DNA from: Hymenolepis diminuta
Taxonomy: Eukaryota > Platyhelminthes > Cestoda > Cyclophyllidea > Hymenolepididae
NCBI GenBank assembly: GCA_900708905.1
Contig: CAADRB010000053.1
Location: 558,001-622,000 of the forward strand
DNA length: 64,000 nucleotides
Reading direction: 5' to 3'
The position numbers and the translations under genes were made by a program. The stretch's first letter is position 1; the number at the start of each line of letters is the position of its first letter. Below, in pieces: positions 1 to 12,100 of the stretch. A model generated the notes under the pieces. That model did not search any database, was not told the origin of the DNA, and saw only the letters and a list, made by a program, of their open reading frames with translations.

Positions 1-729
1 CAATAATTACGTTTTCCCTTCTGATTAGTTTAACTAATGCGATACATTTTAATACTCTGTCCTAAACAGTTAAGTGCGATCCATTTTAATAATTAGGAAG
101 CTAAGTCTTAGCTCCATCTACAAAATAAACTATTCGGATGAGTTTTAAATAGCAAAATGTATTTCAATATTAACTATTTTTATAAAAGATTATTTTCTCA
201 AATTAGATCAATTTTGATCATGTAGAACGAAAGAAAATGTTAAAATGATTAGTTTAATGCAGTCAGAATGAAAAAAGATGTCAATGGAAATACAATAGAA
301 GTAATTGCAGCAAATTCTTCTTGATCCAAAGCTTAACGTTGTTAGCTTTATATTTAATCAATTATTCTTACTCGAAAAATTATATTTACAATCCCATTAG
401 AAATTTAGTGATGGCGAGTAGGAGGAATGCGTAGAAAAATTTTATAATATAAAATAATGCAGAGAAAGGCAAAAATAGAGATGTCTAATATTGTGCAAAG
501 GATACGGATACGGCTACTGATTTGACCACTTGTGTTCCGACCAGAAGAATACTATAACAACAAATAATTAATATCTGACAGCTATAAAAATATATTTTTT
601 GTTACTGAACAATAAATAAGCGGCTGCGTATTTTTTTCTATTTCTTTGTTAATGACTTTAGAAAGATACAAGCAATCATTTAGCTAGTGCCATGTCGTTG
701 CTAAATGTTCCAGTGCTAAAGCGATGACT
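1..729. repeat. Direct copy 1 of a 729-bp exact duplication
   Basis: This stretch recurs in the same orientation at 29966-30694, and I found no mismatch reading through it. The second copy stops where a run of N begins, so the true length of the match is unknown; the first copy may also continue left of the window. I see no coding potential, only AT-rich sequence. It may be a real repeat or contig-end sequence placed twice by the assembler. Confidence 0.95.
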
Positions 730-1340
730 CAACTAGTTCATTTCAGTTATATTTGCTGATTGAGGTTTGTAGTATAACAATAACTGGTAAACTGTAGCTA
801 TTAAATCCCATAAAAGAGTGCCAATTTTCAAAGTGGCAAAAATGGTCGGAATCTCAAATAATTTGCAAGGCAATGTTGGAGAATGGGTTGAGGAGCATCC
901 CTTGTGGAAAGTCACACTTATTTTTCGTAATTAACCAGTGGGATTGGTCAGAGGTTGTATACCGACGGGCTTTAAGCTCCATTCATTTCGTAGGAGAGCA
1001 AATTAACAACTATACGCTATATGAGTAGCAATTAATTTGATAAAGGTTAACAAGTATTCAATAATTATTTTGCCTGTCCGTTGTATGAATTTAAGAAGTT
1101 TATCAGAAGTTTTAAAAGCAAAGATGTCGCCACAGAAGAATACAAGTTTTAATTTTAAAATACAAATGACATATAACCTATAACCACATGAGGATAACAA
1201 AGCTGAGGTTTTTGCGACCAAATCTACTGGGGTCAATAAGTGATCAAGGTAACGAGAGTATATAAAGAAAAATGTGGAATATAATCACAGCTGGAGGAAC
1301 ATGACGCAAAAAAATAACCATTGGAGAGGAGGGCAAATAC
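730..1340. other. Unannotated AT-rich stretch
   Basis: I see only short open frames here, with no recognisable domain, RNA gene or clear repeat. Confidence 0.6.
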
Positions 1341-1715
1341 CTACTACAATTGCTACTGCTCTACTGAGTTATAATAAGGTCAAGAGTACATATACGCCGA
1401 TGTCATGCCTACAAAAATTATATCCATCTGGTCAGAGCTCATGAGTCTGAAAATCAGCTTCTATAAGAGGCATAGAGATAACAACAATTGCACTAAACAA
1501 TATGGAATAATAGAATATACTTTAGAATAGCGACCAACTTAGGCTTGGAGATTTCCCCTTAAGAAACTAAGGGATCTTCCAGAAGTCTAAAAGGATTCAA
1601 CGACGTTGCTCCAAAATCAGAGGAGTTAAAAGGAGAGGAAGGGTATATTGAACAGCTAATAAGGAATGAGAGGAAGAGAGAAGCAAGAAGATAAATTAGT
1701 CGTTGAAAACGGGGT
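1341..1715. repeat. Left arm of a long inverted repeat
   Basis: Positions 1356-1687 are the exact reverse complement of 5749-6080 (332 bp, no mismatch or gap seen). Homology continues imperfectly on both sides, to about 1341 outward and 1715 inward, with substitutions and a 3-nt indel near 1688. The two arms enclose about 4 kb. A minus-strand open frame inside this arm is also open in the other arm, but it resembles nothing I know. The arrangement fits the long terminal inverted repeats of a non-autonomous DNA transposon or foldback element, or an inverted duplication of the 5' end of the downstream gene. Confidence 0.93.
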
Positions 1716-2350
1716 TGTGAAAGAGGTCTAATTAAAGTAACCTGAGTAGGACTATATTGCATCCTTTGTTCATCTAATCGTATATGAAGTCCAATGTGAT
1801 TGGTCAGAAAGCGGACCAGTCAATGAATTACGCTTGATCTCTTCGTGCCATGACCGACCGATATCGAAATCCCGGTGCACAGGAAGCATCAATTTGCCTT
1901 CCTGCCGTACTTCTTCCTTACATTAAAAAATCTTGTGTAAACATACAGTTATTGCACTTAAATCGATAAATGGAAATAAAAAGAATAAAATAAATATTTA
2001 ACTTTAAAATTTCTATTTTGAATTTAAATGATTAAAAATATTCACATTTAAAATAAATTTAAAGGCATTTGATGAAAAATTAAAATTTTGCATCAAGCAT
2101 TTGCGACCATCAAATTGCATAATAATAATTGTTTGCCCTTTACAAAGTATTTAATTTGTAGTAGAAAATTTACGTAAGCATTTTGTAGGACTCATATTAC
2201 TCATATTTATATAGTAGGATACTTCACTTCATTTATTTACTTCAATGTTTCGATAAATTTATTTTCGTTTTGAATGATTGATCATATAACATTTTTTTTA
2301 AATTACTGTTTCAGTTTGAAATACATTGATTTCCCGCAAATAGTATATAT

Positions 2351-2382
<32 letters not shown>

Positions 2383-4431
2383 CCGTTGAATATGACTTTA
2401 ATCGTGATTGGCTCTACTGTCAGAAGCCGTGATGGAAGCCTTTTGATGTTACTCACTTACAAAAGATGCATTTAAGAAAAGTGATTCGTGAGTTTATATT
2501 CTCCTTATTTCTACTATGAGAGAATATTTGTATTTTTGTTTAAGCATTTCATTTTACCTCCTCTCTGCTGTAATACAGACTGGAGGGACTGGTTGAATTT
2601 CAGTATGTGGTTACGAATGAGTAACGATAATGTCAGTGGCAAAACGACCGGAACAGATAAGATAATGATTGATTAATCATCAAAATGAAAATTGTTCGAA
2701 TTAATTTCTTACTTTTATATTGTCGGGACATAAATGGACTTCATTATGACCGAAGGAACTGATTTTGTCATTCACTTAAATAAATAATGTACTACTGCGG
2801 CCATATTAGCAAATTGAGGATGAATATGAAACATTTATAAAATAACTACTTTTAAGTAACATTAGACCAATTAAATGATTCCTATAACCGTAGAACCAGA
2901 CATGCTTGAATGAAAATATTCCCTGTTGGCTCCTTCTAGGACGACTCACGTGAGAATTAATATATTCTCCCTACCGATATTTCACACTTTCCCCAAATAC
3001 ACACGTTAGTTGAAGTGTAATTAAGAATTGGGGTTGAAAAGTCAACAAAATTATTTGGTTAAACTATTAGGCTATTATTTATTTTTATACTATTATTTTG
3101 TTAAAGCTATTGAAATAAATGAAATTTTTCAAGTGTTTTGCAAAAGTCAACTGGGAAGCTTGATTCTTTTAAGTTTGCTAGTGTCGAGTACATGTAACCA
3201 CTATAATCGAAACCGAAGTAGTGATAGTACCAACCAAAGTAAACGTTATTTCTGGATATTTCAGTATGATTTTACGAAAATTGACATGGCATATAACCAT
3301 TTAAGGTGACTAAACAATGGCTTACATAAACCGGTTCGTACGGTAAGAGAGGTCACATGAAGTTGCATTATTTGGATGTGTCAGCATAAAAGTGATATAC
3401 AATTAGATCAGGACAGTATCACTAAAGTGAGAAAAGTACAAAAAGTTGAACATAGAAATGAAAGAGATATTACAAAATTGTGGCAAATCAGTGCGCATAA
3501 ATAGGTTCATTCTTTTGTTTTAATACTAACTGTTTCAGTAGAGACTGATATATAAATTGCAATACGTCGGATAATTGAAGAAATAAAGTGTAAATGTAAC
3601 ACTTTAAATGATTATGATAATTATTTTATATTTTGTTAAACATGTATAATAAATCCTGATATAATGGATAATTATATCAAGAGGTCTTGAAATGAAATGT
3701 TAAATTAGTTCATGAGCATCATTAATATTCTTCCAAGAGAATACGTAACTTCAATCCAGTATTCAGTGGAAAAGTGTAATACTTGCAGGATGCGCTTTAG
3801 TGACAAAATTAAACATATTTTAGGAGAAGGGATTTTAATAAATGCTTTCTTGTTAAAAAAGAGGACTTAGAAGGCGATTTTGCTCACGTTAACTTTAATA
3901 AATACAAATCCTTTACAAGTTCAGTGATTTGATAACATCACCTAATTTACATAAAACTTTAAAATTTTAATGAGGACGACACTTTATCACAAATTTTTGA
4001 AGTACCCATAAAATTAGCAATAGAACTCTTGTCGACATATCCAGTGATCGATAATTGAAAATGACAAAATATAAAAAATTTAAGATTAACTTAAAAAGAT
4101 TTATTATGTCACATCTTTCAAGTATTGCGCTTTATCAAAATATAACTTTAAAAATTTAAGTTATTGCATTTTATTCTTATTAACTCGTTTGTTAAATTAA
4201 GCAAAAACCTTGAGTAAGTTTCAAACATCTTAGGCGTGACTTTGCTTTTGTTAGGTAGTGTTATTAGTCTAGTTTATGTGAATATACTAATCACATTTAC
4301 AATCTACGTCTAATTCGTTTCCGTTACTTAGGTTTCATCTAAACTGTGTTTGGTAACGAAAATATTTTCCTTTTGTTGTATTTTTTGCCTGGTTTTTCCA
4401 CTGAATTTTATTTATTCTCGTTTAGGTCAAC
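1716..4431. other. Interior of the inverted-repeat structure, no gene recognised
   Basis: This is AT-rich sequence between the two arms. I found no transposase-like or other known domain. It contains the microsatellite at 2344-2382. Open frames here are short and low in complexity. Confidence 0.5.
2344..2382. repeat. TA/CA dinucleotide microsatellite
   Basis: A short TA run passes into an alternating AC run and then a TA run, about 39 bp in all. Confidence 0.95.
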
Positions 4432-4952
4432 ATGGATGCTCCAAGGAGACCTAGGCGCCAAGCAGCCCAGTAGGTCTATATGTATATGAACACGCATTGA
4501 TAAAATTTTCTCATTTTCTCGCCAAGTTTACTTACTCCTGGGTCTGAAACTTTAATTGCTTGTTAATTCTTTTTCACTTTTTATGTAAATTTGAAAATAT
4601 TATCCATTTTACTATCAGAAGGGTCGGTTTTATGTGACTTCTTTTGCACTGCTAGGTAAAAAGCTGTATTTAACTTTGATTTGCCACTGATTCAGAATGA
4701 TATTCAGAATTCCTATGCCTTAAAGCGTGCATTATGCTTATCTTTTTATGTTTGATACTACTTTGATGTCCGTGTTTATTTTTCTTACAATTAGACGTAC
4801 TGGATGTCGCCGATTTTGCAAGGTTGTCTAGGATTTTCGTCGGGATATCGAGTTTATGAACGACGATTTGTACTTATCGTAACCTTTCAACACTTTTTGG
4901 AATATTCCAGGACTATCTTAGACATGTCATACATCTGCCTATGTACCGTTGA
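4432..4952 (+). CDS. Candidate tiny spliced ORF (35 aa), unrecognised
   Basis: An ATG at 4432 opens a very basic peptide beginning MDAPRRPRRQAA. A possible donor (GTAGGT) lies after 4469. The frame continues in 4795-4822 (RTGCRRFCK) after a TTAG acceptor, and then in 4911-4952 (DYLRHV through a stop) after a pyrimidine-rich acceptor ending CCAG. Reading phase is kept at both joins, giving 35 residues. No homology is recognised. The G+C content of the first exon is well above that of its surroundings, which drew attention to it. It lies inside the inverted-repeat structure, so it could belong to a mobile element, be the 5' part of an unrecognised gene, or be chance. Confidence 0.2.
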
Positions 4953-5714
4953 ATTTAGATCTTCAGAGTTATACATTTCAAAGTATCCCAACATCAACCA
5001 AATCATGATCAATCAAACTATCTTATTAGGCATTCATGGTAATTGCTTTCGGACTGAAAATTCGTACCTTTCATTTGTCTTTTATGCTGGGAGATATCAC
5101 TATTATATTTACCCGTTGAATGGTCAATGATGCTGCTGAGCTAGTAGGTGTTCAATATTTCTTGTTTTTGCGAACTAGGCGTGGTTTACTTCTGTCCGTG
5201 ATATATAAGAGTACTTTGATTAGATCCAGAAAGAGCTCTGTTAGCTTGGCCTTGACCGTAATACGGTTCTTGAAATGGATCGAAATGTTTTCTGCATTTG
5301 TTTGGTTCTGTATATATTAAGGGGTATGGCATTTGGTTGATATGTTATTAATTTGACAGTTAAAATTTCAAGAATTCCACTCTTTCTCCGTCCATGTGCA
5401 TCCAAACCAATTTTTATTGTGGCCGATTTTTTGTAAAACATTTTAGCACTGTACAGCTGTTGTTGATATTAATTTTCTCTACTTGTGAAACTCTACCGAT
5501 GGCTCATTTCGAATCCTTAACTTAAAGTTTGTTTATTTTCGGCCACGACTTATTTCGTCCGGTAGAATGACGAGGAATTGGTTTGAGCCTAGTTTGAACT
5601 CTTTAAGAGATTATTTTTGTCATTCTGTTGGTCGCATATGCTGACTCATTTGTTTGTTAAGTGCTGATTTCTTATTGTTTACTTATTGGACTAACAAAGC
5701 ATGCGGAATACTTC

Positions 5715-6095
5715 CATATCGCAACCCTATTTTTAACGACTAATTTATCTTGCTTCTCTCTTCCTCTCATTCCTTATTAGCTGTTCAATATACCCTTCCT
5801 CTCCTTTTAACTCCTCTGATTTTGGAGCAACGTCGTTGAATCCTTTTAGACTTCTGGAAGATCCCTTAGTTTCTTAAGGGGAAATCTCCAAGCCTAAGTT
5901 GGTCGCTATTCTAAAGTATATTCTATTATTCCATATTGTTTAGTGCAATTGTTGTTATCTCTATGCCTCTTATAGAAGCTGATTTTCAGACTCATGAGCT
6001 CTGACCAGATGGATATAATTTTTGTAGGCATGACATCGGCGTATATGTACTCTTGACCTTATTATAACTCAGTAGAGCAGCAGCAGCTGTAGTAA
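5715..6095. repeat. Right arm of the long inverted repeat
   Basis: The 332-bp core at 5749-6080 is the perfect reverse complement of 1356-1687, and looser homology extends to about 5715 and 6095. The outer end lies only about 50 bp before the ATG of the GTF3C2-like gene, so this arm probably overlaps that gene's promoter or 5' untranslated region. The outer tips read TACTAC on the left and GTAGTA on the right. Possible flanking target duplications are not convincing. Confidence 0.93.
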
Positions 6096-6144
6096 TACAA
6101 GTCGTAAATTTCCTTTGTTGTTTATTTACGCATTTAGAAGGGCA

Positions 6145-9100
6145 ATGTCATCCTTTGTTCTGCCCGAAGATAGCAGTGACGATGCTGACGAAAACATTGA
6201 AGAAGAATTTTCTGACTTTGAGGAAGTCGATGAGAATGAGGACGCCTCGACAACTTCAAGTGGCCTCAACACCGATCAATTAATATCGGCTAGCGCCGCA
6301 ACCGACGGCGCTTCTGATGACGAACCAATTCGACCTACCAATCGTCCCTCGATTTTCCCCCCTTTCTACGAACTTCTACCCCCACTCGGTCGGGTTGGAT
6401 TTAAGTCAACGGAACCGTCAAAAATTGTCATGGATTTCTTCAAAGATGAGCTCAATTATCGGGCTTCTATTGGCTCAAAGCATCCCCATCCTTTCTCTTT
6501 CTTTACGCCGTAGGTGGTTTTGTTGTGCTCTAACTCCACTTCTCTGTTTAGAAAATCAGATCTATCGGAGATGTCTCTATTCATGGAACGACAAAGGCTC
6601 CTATTCTCACTGAACAGTTTCACGTCAGTTCTGCAAAAGTAAATTTGGCATTTGGTTTAATGATTTGATAATTTAGTGAAATTGAGAACTACCTGCCTGA
6701 ATCGGTTCAGTGTCCCAAAATGGTGTTTATAGAGGACCAGAAGAGAGTGAAAGCCACCCGCTATCATTTTAATAAAGGTATATTAAACTAATCAATATCA
6801 TTGTTGGTATTATCTTGACCTATCTCGGTATTTATTCTTTTTAGAGCGCAATCTCTTCTACACTGGAGGCTATGTGAAGTGTCTCGATTGGTCACCACCG
6901 TATATTGAAGAAAAGGGCGATTCCCTGGCGTGTATCCCCAAATACTTGGCTGTGGCCTCGTATCCCAATAATAGCACACGTGTCATACTCAATGATCCGA
7001 TCATGAAGGAATATGGTCTGATTCACATCTGGGCGTGCAGTGGTTTGGCCCTCACTAGGGAGTAAGTGTTCCTTAATTTATTTACATTTTTTTTTAAATT
7101 TTCCATAGCATGAATTGTTTTAACTGTGGAATAGCATCCGAGTAAGCGAAATAACAGTTGAAATATTCCGGTAATGTGTAAGTCGGGGCTCAAATATGAT
7201 TACAGTGTCAATAGTCTTAATTTTAGTTTTGGAATCATTGATTTGTCCGCTTTCTCAAAAGGAGTTCAATTGATATTGTGATGCCCAAATGTTCCAAAGC
7301 TTAATTTTCACAATTTGATCCCTTCTGGACTTCTGAGTGAGTTTATATTCACAATGATCAGTTTCTTTAGTTTATTTAATTGGAAAATTTGGTCATTGCA
7401 CTTTGATTCATTTGAATCTTCCTACAGCCATATCCACGTTGATCAGACTAGTACAGACATTTTAAATAAAGCATAGCTCAGAATGAACTATAAAAACAAT
7501 AACGCATTTGAAATGTGAAATATGGTAGGCATATATTGTGGGTTTACTTTTAAAACTGGTTCCTATCAAAGACGTGATTTGAACTATTTCTTTCAAATCG
7601 TAATGCTTTGGTGGAGTTTATAATCAGTATCGATATTTGATTGTTTGCTTGTTGGCTACTACCGTTCTAGCTTCAAACTATGAGAGAAAAAGCAGTGTTG
7701 GAGGAACCAGAGGACACTGATATACTCTTTCGATGACAAGTGCCCCGGGGTCAGAGTGTGGTGTATTGACAGAATACTACATGCTAATTCTAAAACCTTG
7801 TGGGCTTTGTTCATATGTGTTTATCTTAAAGCACTCCATGTCTCTCTTCCTATACTTTAACGTAATACAACCCGCTCGTCTCCCACTCATGGACTCTTCA
7901 TGTGATTATCGCTGAATTGTTTTTATCCTTGACCCAGTATATATAGTCAATTTGTGTTCTCTCCGTTTGACACTACTCATTAAGGTGGTCTTAGTGTATG
8001 ACAGATACACTCAATAGAATAGAGAAAGTAATGCTTGGACGAAATATGATTTATAGTTAATGTTTGAATAATCTGGGTCAATTAAACGGCTCCAAGTCAG
8101 ATCAGAGAGGACATTAATTTTGCGGTTTCGTACATAGCTGGTCAAATAATCTGCAAGGTGATTGATAAGTAACTCCCTATGGAGATCTTCAAATGTTGAA
8201 ATGTTTAAGAATGTTCCGAGTAATCGGTACAGTTGTTCGAGTGTAAAGATTGTGTGAAGGTTCATTATAAAAGTTTAGCCTCAGATTAATGCAAGGACTG
8301 CTTAAGTTCCTATAATGGAGTCCCGAGTGGTTTAAGAAACTGAGGGGGTTAATATCTGTGTGACGATGGCGCAGTGGTCAAAGTGCACGTCTGCTGAGTC
8401 AGTAGTCACGAGATCATCAGTGCACATCCAGCGGTATGGGTAGCCAATCTCCCTATTTTATTCTGGTCAACAAAAGGGATAGTAGAATGTGGGTTTATCG
8501 TTAAAGCGGCTCTCACATCTTTTCCCACTGCCCAAGTAAGTTGCTGTGAATACTTCTAATATATATGTATGTTCACTGATGGTGCTACTGCCAACGAGAA
8601 CGGAATGGCCAGCCGCACTGATTAAGTTTAGCCAATTCGAGATTCTCACAGGGAAGGCTTCATAATACTGGCCCTATATTCAACGTGATTGTTGGAAAAC
8701 ACTTTCCTACATGGGCTAGGGTGTTATAGGTGAATTTATACGTATAATTCGGTTGTTAAATTTTATTATCATATTTCTACCCTTTAGATTGGGAGTTACT
8801 TCTCAGTCTTCTTCTATAGTATGCTGTTTTCTCTTCGTTTTCACAAAATTCTTGAATGATTTTTTTGAATATATCGGGTCTGTGATCTATTTATTTATTA
8901 TGATTTGTGTTTAACCACACTTAACTTATGTTTTAAATATGCATCCTACCTTATATTCCCTTGTTCAGTTATCGAAAATCATTCACCTAAACGCTTAGAC
9001 TTGAGGTATTTCCGTGGCATTTCTTAAACCTGTCTAATTTCACTGGCATGGCTCTGAGATAGCATGGTCCAACAATGTATAAGAAAGCTTTTTGGTTTGT

Positions 9101-12100
9101 TATCAGAAGCTTTTAACGCAAATTTGAAGAATCCATAATGAAAGATTGCATTCACGAGCTCAGAGCTGAATAACTCTGATGTTTTTACGGTATTGTAACG
9201 CTCATTAGCCATCTTTATAAAGCTGCAACTACTCAAACACCAAGGACTAGACAGCTCAAACAACAGATTTTTCAGACAATACGTTTGGAACAGGATATAC
9301 AGTGAATAACTGACCGTTCGGTTAGTCAATAATTGTGATGAAAATTACTTCAGTTGTTGTCTTAGTATTTAAGTGCGTGTGTAGAATTTTAGTATTTGAT
9401 AATTCAGTGCACGAGGGGTAAAATTTATTGGTATCAGTCGAGCGCACTGAAAATATTCGACTAGGCTTCCTAAAATTAACGATATTGCTTATTTTTCCTT
9501 GTAGACAATCCCGACCTAGTGTAAAACCCCACTTCTTCTTAGCCCATGACTGGGGTTACGTAATGGACTTGAAGTGGGTTCCAATTCCTGTCCAGTACGC
9601 GAAGAAAAGTCCACCACCCCCACTACCGTACGTACAATTGAACGATGAAGACCAAAAAATGCCCTCTGGCTTTGCATCCTCCCTAGAATTTCATCCCGCC
9701 CAAGTCGAACAGCTAGTCAACTGTGTTGTGGGTCATCTCATCGTCGCTTGCACCGATGGATTCGTTCGCATTTTCCCCATTCCCCATCATGATAATCGAA
9801 AACGAATTGCAGAGGATGAGAAGCTGGTCATTCCTACTACCATCTCTGTAGATGGCGTACCACAAAATGTTTATAGGTTGAAGCCGAATGGAGTACTTCG
9901 TTTGGCTCCTGGTACAGGCAAAGGCAAGTCAGTTCTGCTTCGTATATTAAACTCATTAAATAAAATTTGAAGGATACCATTTAGACATGGAATATATTGC
10001 TTTCAGTATCATGATTTCTGCATAGCTAAAGTTGCGATTGGCGTCGCTTTGCTCACAAGGTCTTCATGATTTGAGCATTTGGGTGCATTCCATTTATTTA
10101 AAGCTCAGCTGTAAAGGCGCCTGGTTGACAGTTGTGGATATTGCTTTTCAAAAGCAGATATTTGTATTCGTCTGCACTTACGCAATCCCACATTTCTCTA
10201 ATCATTCGTCTTATAGAAGATGAAGAAGGGATACGCTTGGATTTGACCACTATTGCCAGTCCTATCTTTGGATATGCAGAACTATTTTTTGGTATGAGCT
10301 GCAGTTTGAAACTAGGACATTTAGTTTTAATAGCAAAAGTGCTTTATTTTTTTGCCTTTAATGATCTAATGTTAGTTAATTCTGCCCCATTTTTATCTTA
10401 ACTTATTTGCTTTGTAGAAATTCCACCCTGGCTCGGTTGGCCCAATTTACTCGCCATACGAACTGGCTTCCCTCATTATCTTATGGTTGCCTACACTAGT
10501 GGTAAGTTGGATAACCTCCATGCTACTCATTTCATTATTAGTATGTAAGATATTAACGCCGACGCGGTCTCCCTTCTGTTATTTTAGGTCATTTAGGTAT
10601 CTACATAATCTCCACATTGGACTCCTTCGATTTGCGCATCAAAGACAACCTCCTGCGACCCACACTTCTTACGCACCGACAGCCGGGACCCTTCTCTTCA
10701 ATTGCCCTTCACCCTCTCCGAGAAAGTTATATTATTGGATTAGGTATGGACTTTTTTCTTTCAATTTCAAAATTAGTATACACAAATTGAGCTACGATAC
10801 TTATTGGTGATTTGAATGGTTATAATTCCGATAGTAAAGCTACTATAAAAGTTTGACAAAGTTAAACTAGTAAATATCCCTTTACAAATTTGATGATCTT
10901 CTTAAGGCTTTGATGTTACGACAGCCTCTCCCAAATTCCCAAGACCAATAGTTGAGTTGGAACGCTAATATTGGACAAGCCTCGGGGAGATAGGAGGAGA
11001 TAGGTTAAAAAGAGGCCAGTGGAAGTAGGTGAGTTCAATATTAGCATCCATTGCAGATATTTGCGAGGTTTTGTGAAACACGTGCAATGAGGTTGTCTTA
11101 TTTTGTGCTCTTTCTGAATTACTCTGTAAAAATTAGAGTCAACAGACCCATAAATCAGACAGACGTAGTTTATTGATTTATGGGTTCTATAGGAATCGTG
11201 GTCTGAAAATGTCATTATTAAGTGGAAAGCGTTAATAAGGATAGTGGTTCTAATCACATCCGTATGTTTACAGAAAAGGGATTACTAACATCAAAGCTCC
11301 GTTTGTATAACGGTCAACGTGCGAAGTCAGAGGTTACTAAATTGATTCTCATTGACGCACATCCATTGAGCAGAATTTGTGGCCAAATTTTTTGTTCAAG
11401 AGACAATAATTAAAGGCAGCAGTTTATGTATTTAGTAGAAAATTGGTTAAACCAGCTAAGCTTAAAAGTTGCAGATAAAAATGTTAACAGTTAATGAGCC
11501 ACCTCAGTGTTATCTCTACTTAAGATTAGTGTTGCAAAATGCTTTCCTAAATGGCCTTGAAAGTTTTATACTCTTGATGCCCGAGCGCTTGAATTCTGGA
11601 CATAGTAATCTCTTTGTCTGATCTATCTCCCGGATGTGTGTAATTGTCACTCACATTAGTGACTTTACACAATATAATGTAAACCCACATTACGCAATCC
11701 ACGATATGGCTGGACTATAACGTGTTCTCTCTGGGATCTGAGTTCTTTGTATGGACCTCTAAATATGTTACAATGGGGGAACGGTAGGCCTCAGAGATAA
11801 CATGTCTTATCTAGATCACATAGCATTATTATTGCACCAAGTTGCAACTGTGGGACACAATTACAAACGTCAGATAGACCGAACCAAGAAGTTAGTATGG
11901 CCAAAAGCTAGCTGTTTGGATAGTGCAATACTAATTTAAGTAGTAAGTCATTGTACTGTGAATGCAATTAGTGCAAAACCTTGTGTCTATTTATGATTGA
12001 TTCAAATACATCTGTAGTTAGACACCCTTTTGCATCAACAAAATACTTACTCATTTCTCTTCTGCTCTCTTCAGGTCTAGATCGAGACATGAATCTCTGG

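Noticed and set aside
4804..5130. 108-codon ORF on the + strand
   Set aside because: It has low-complexity composition and no domain, and it begins inside the better candidate exon at 4795.
9024..9329. 101-codon minus-strand ORF in intron 4 of the GTF3C2-like gene, considered as a retroelement relic
   Set aside because: No reverse transcriptase, integrase or other motif can be read in it.
10916..11257. 113-codon minus-strand ORF, considered as a LINE remnant
   Set aside because: No conserved motif; it overlaps a simple hairpin in an intron.
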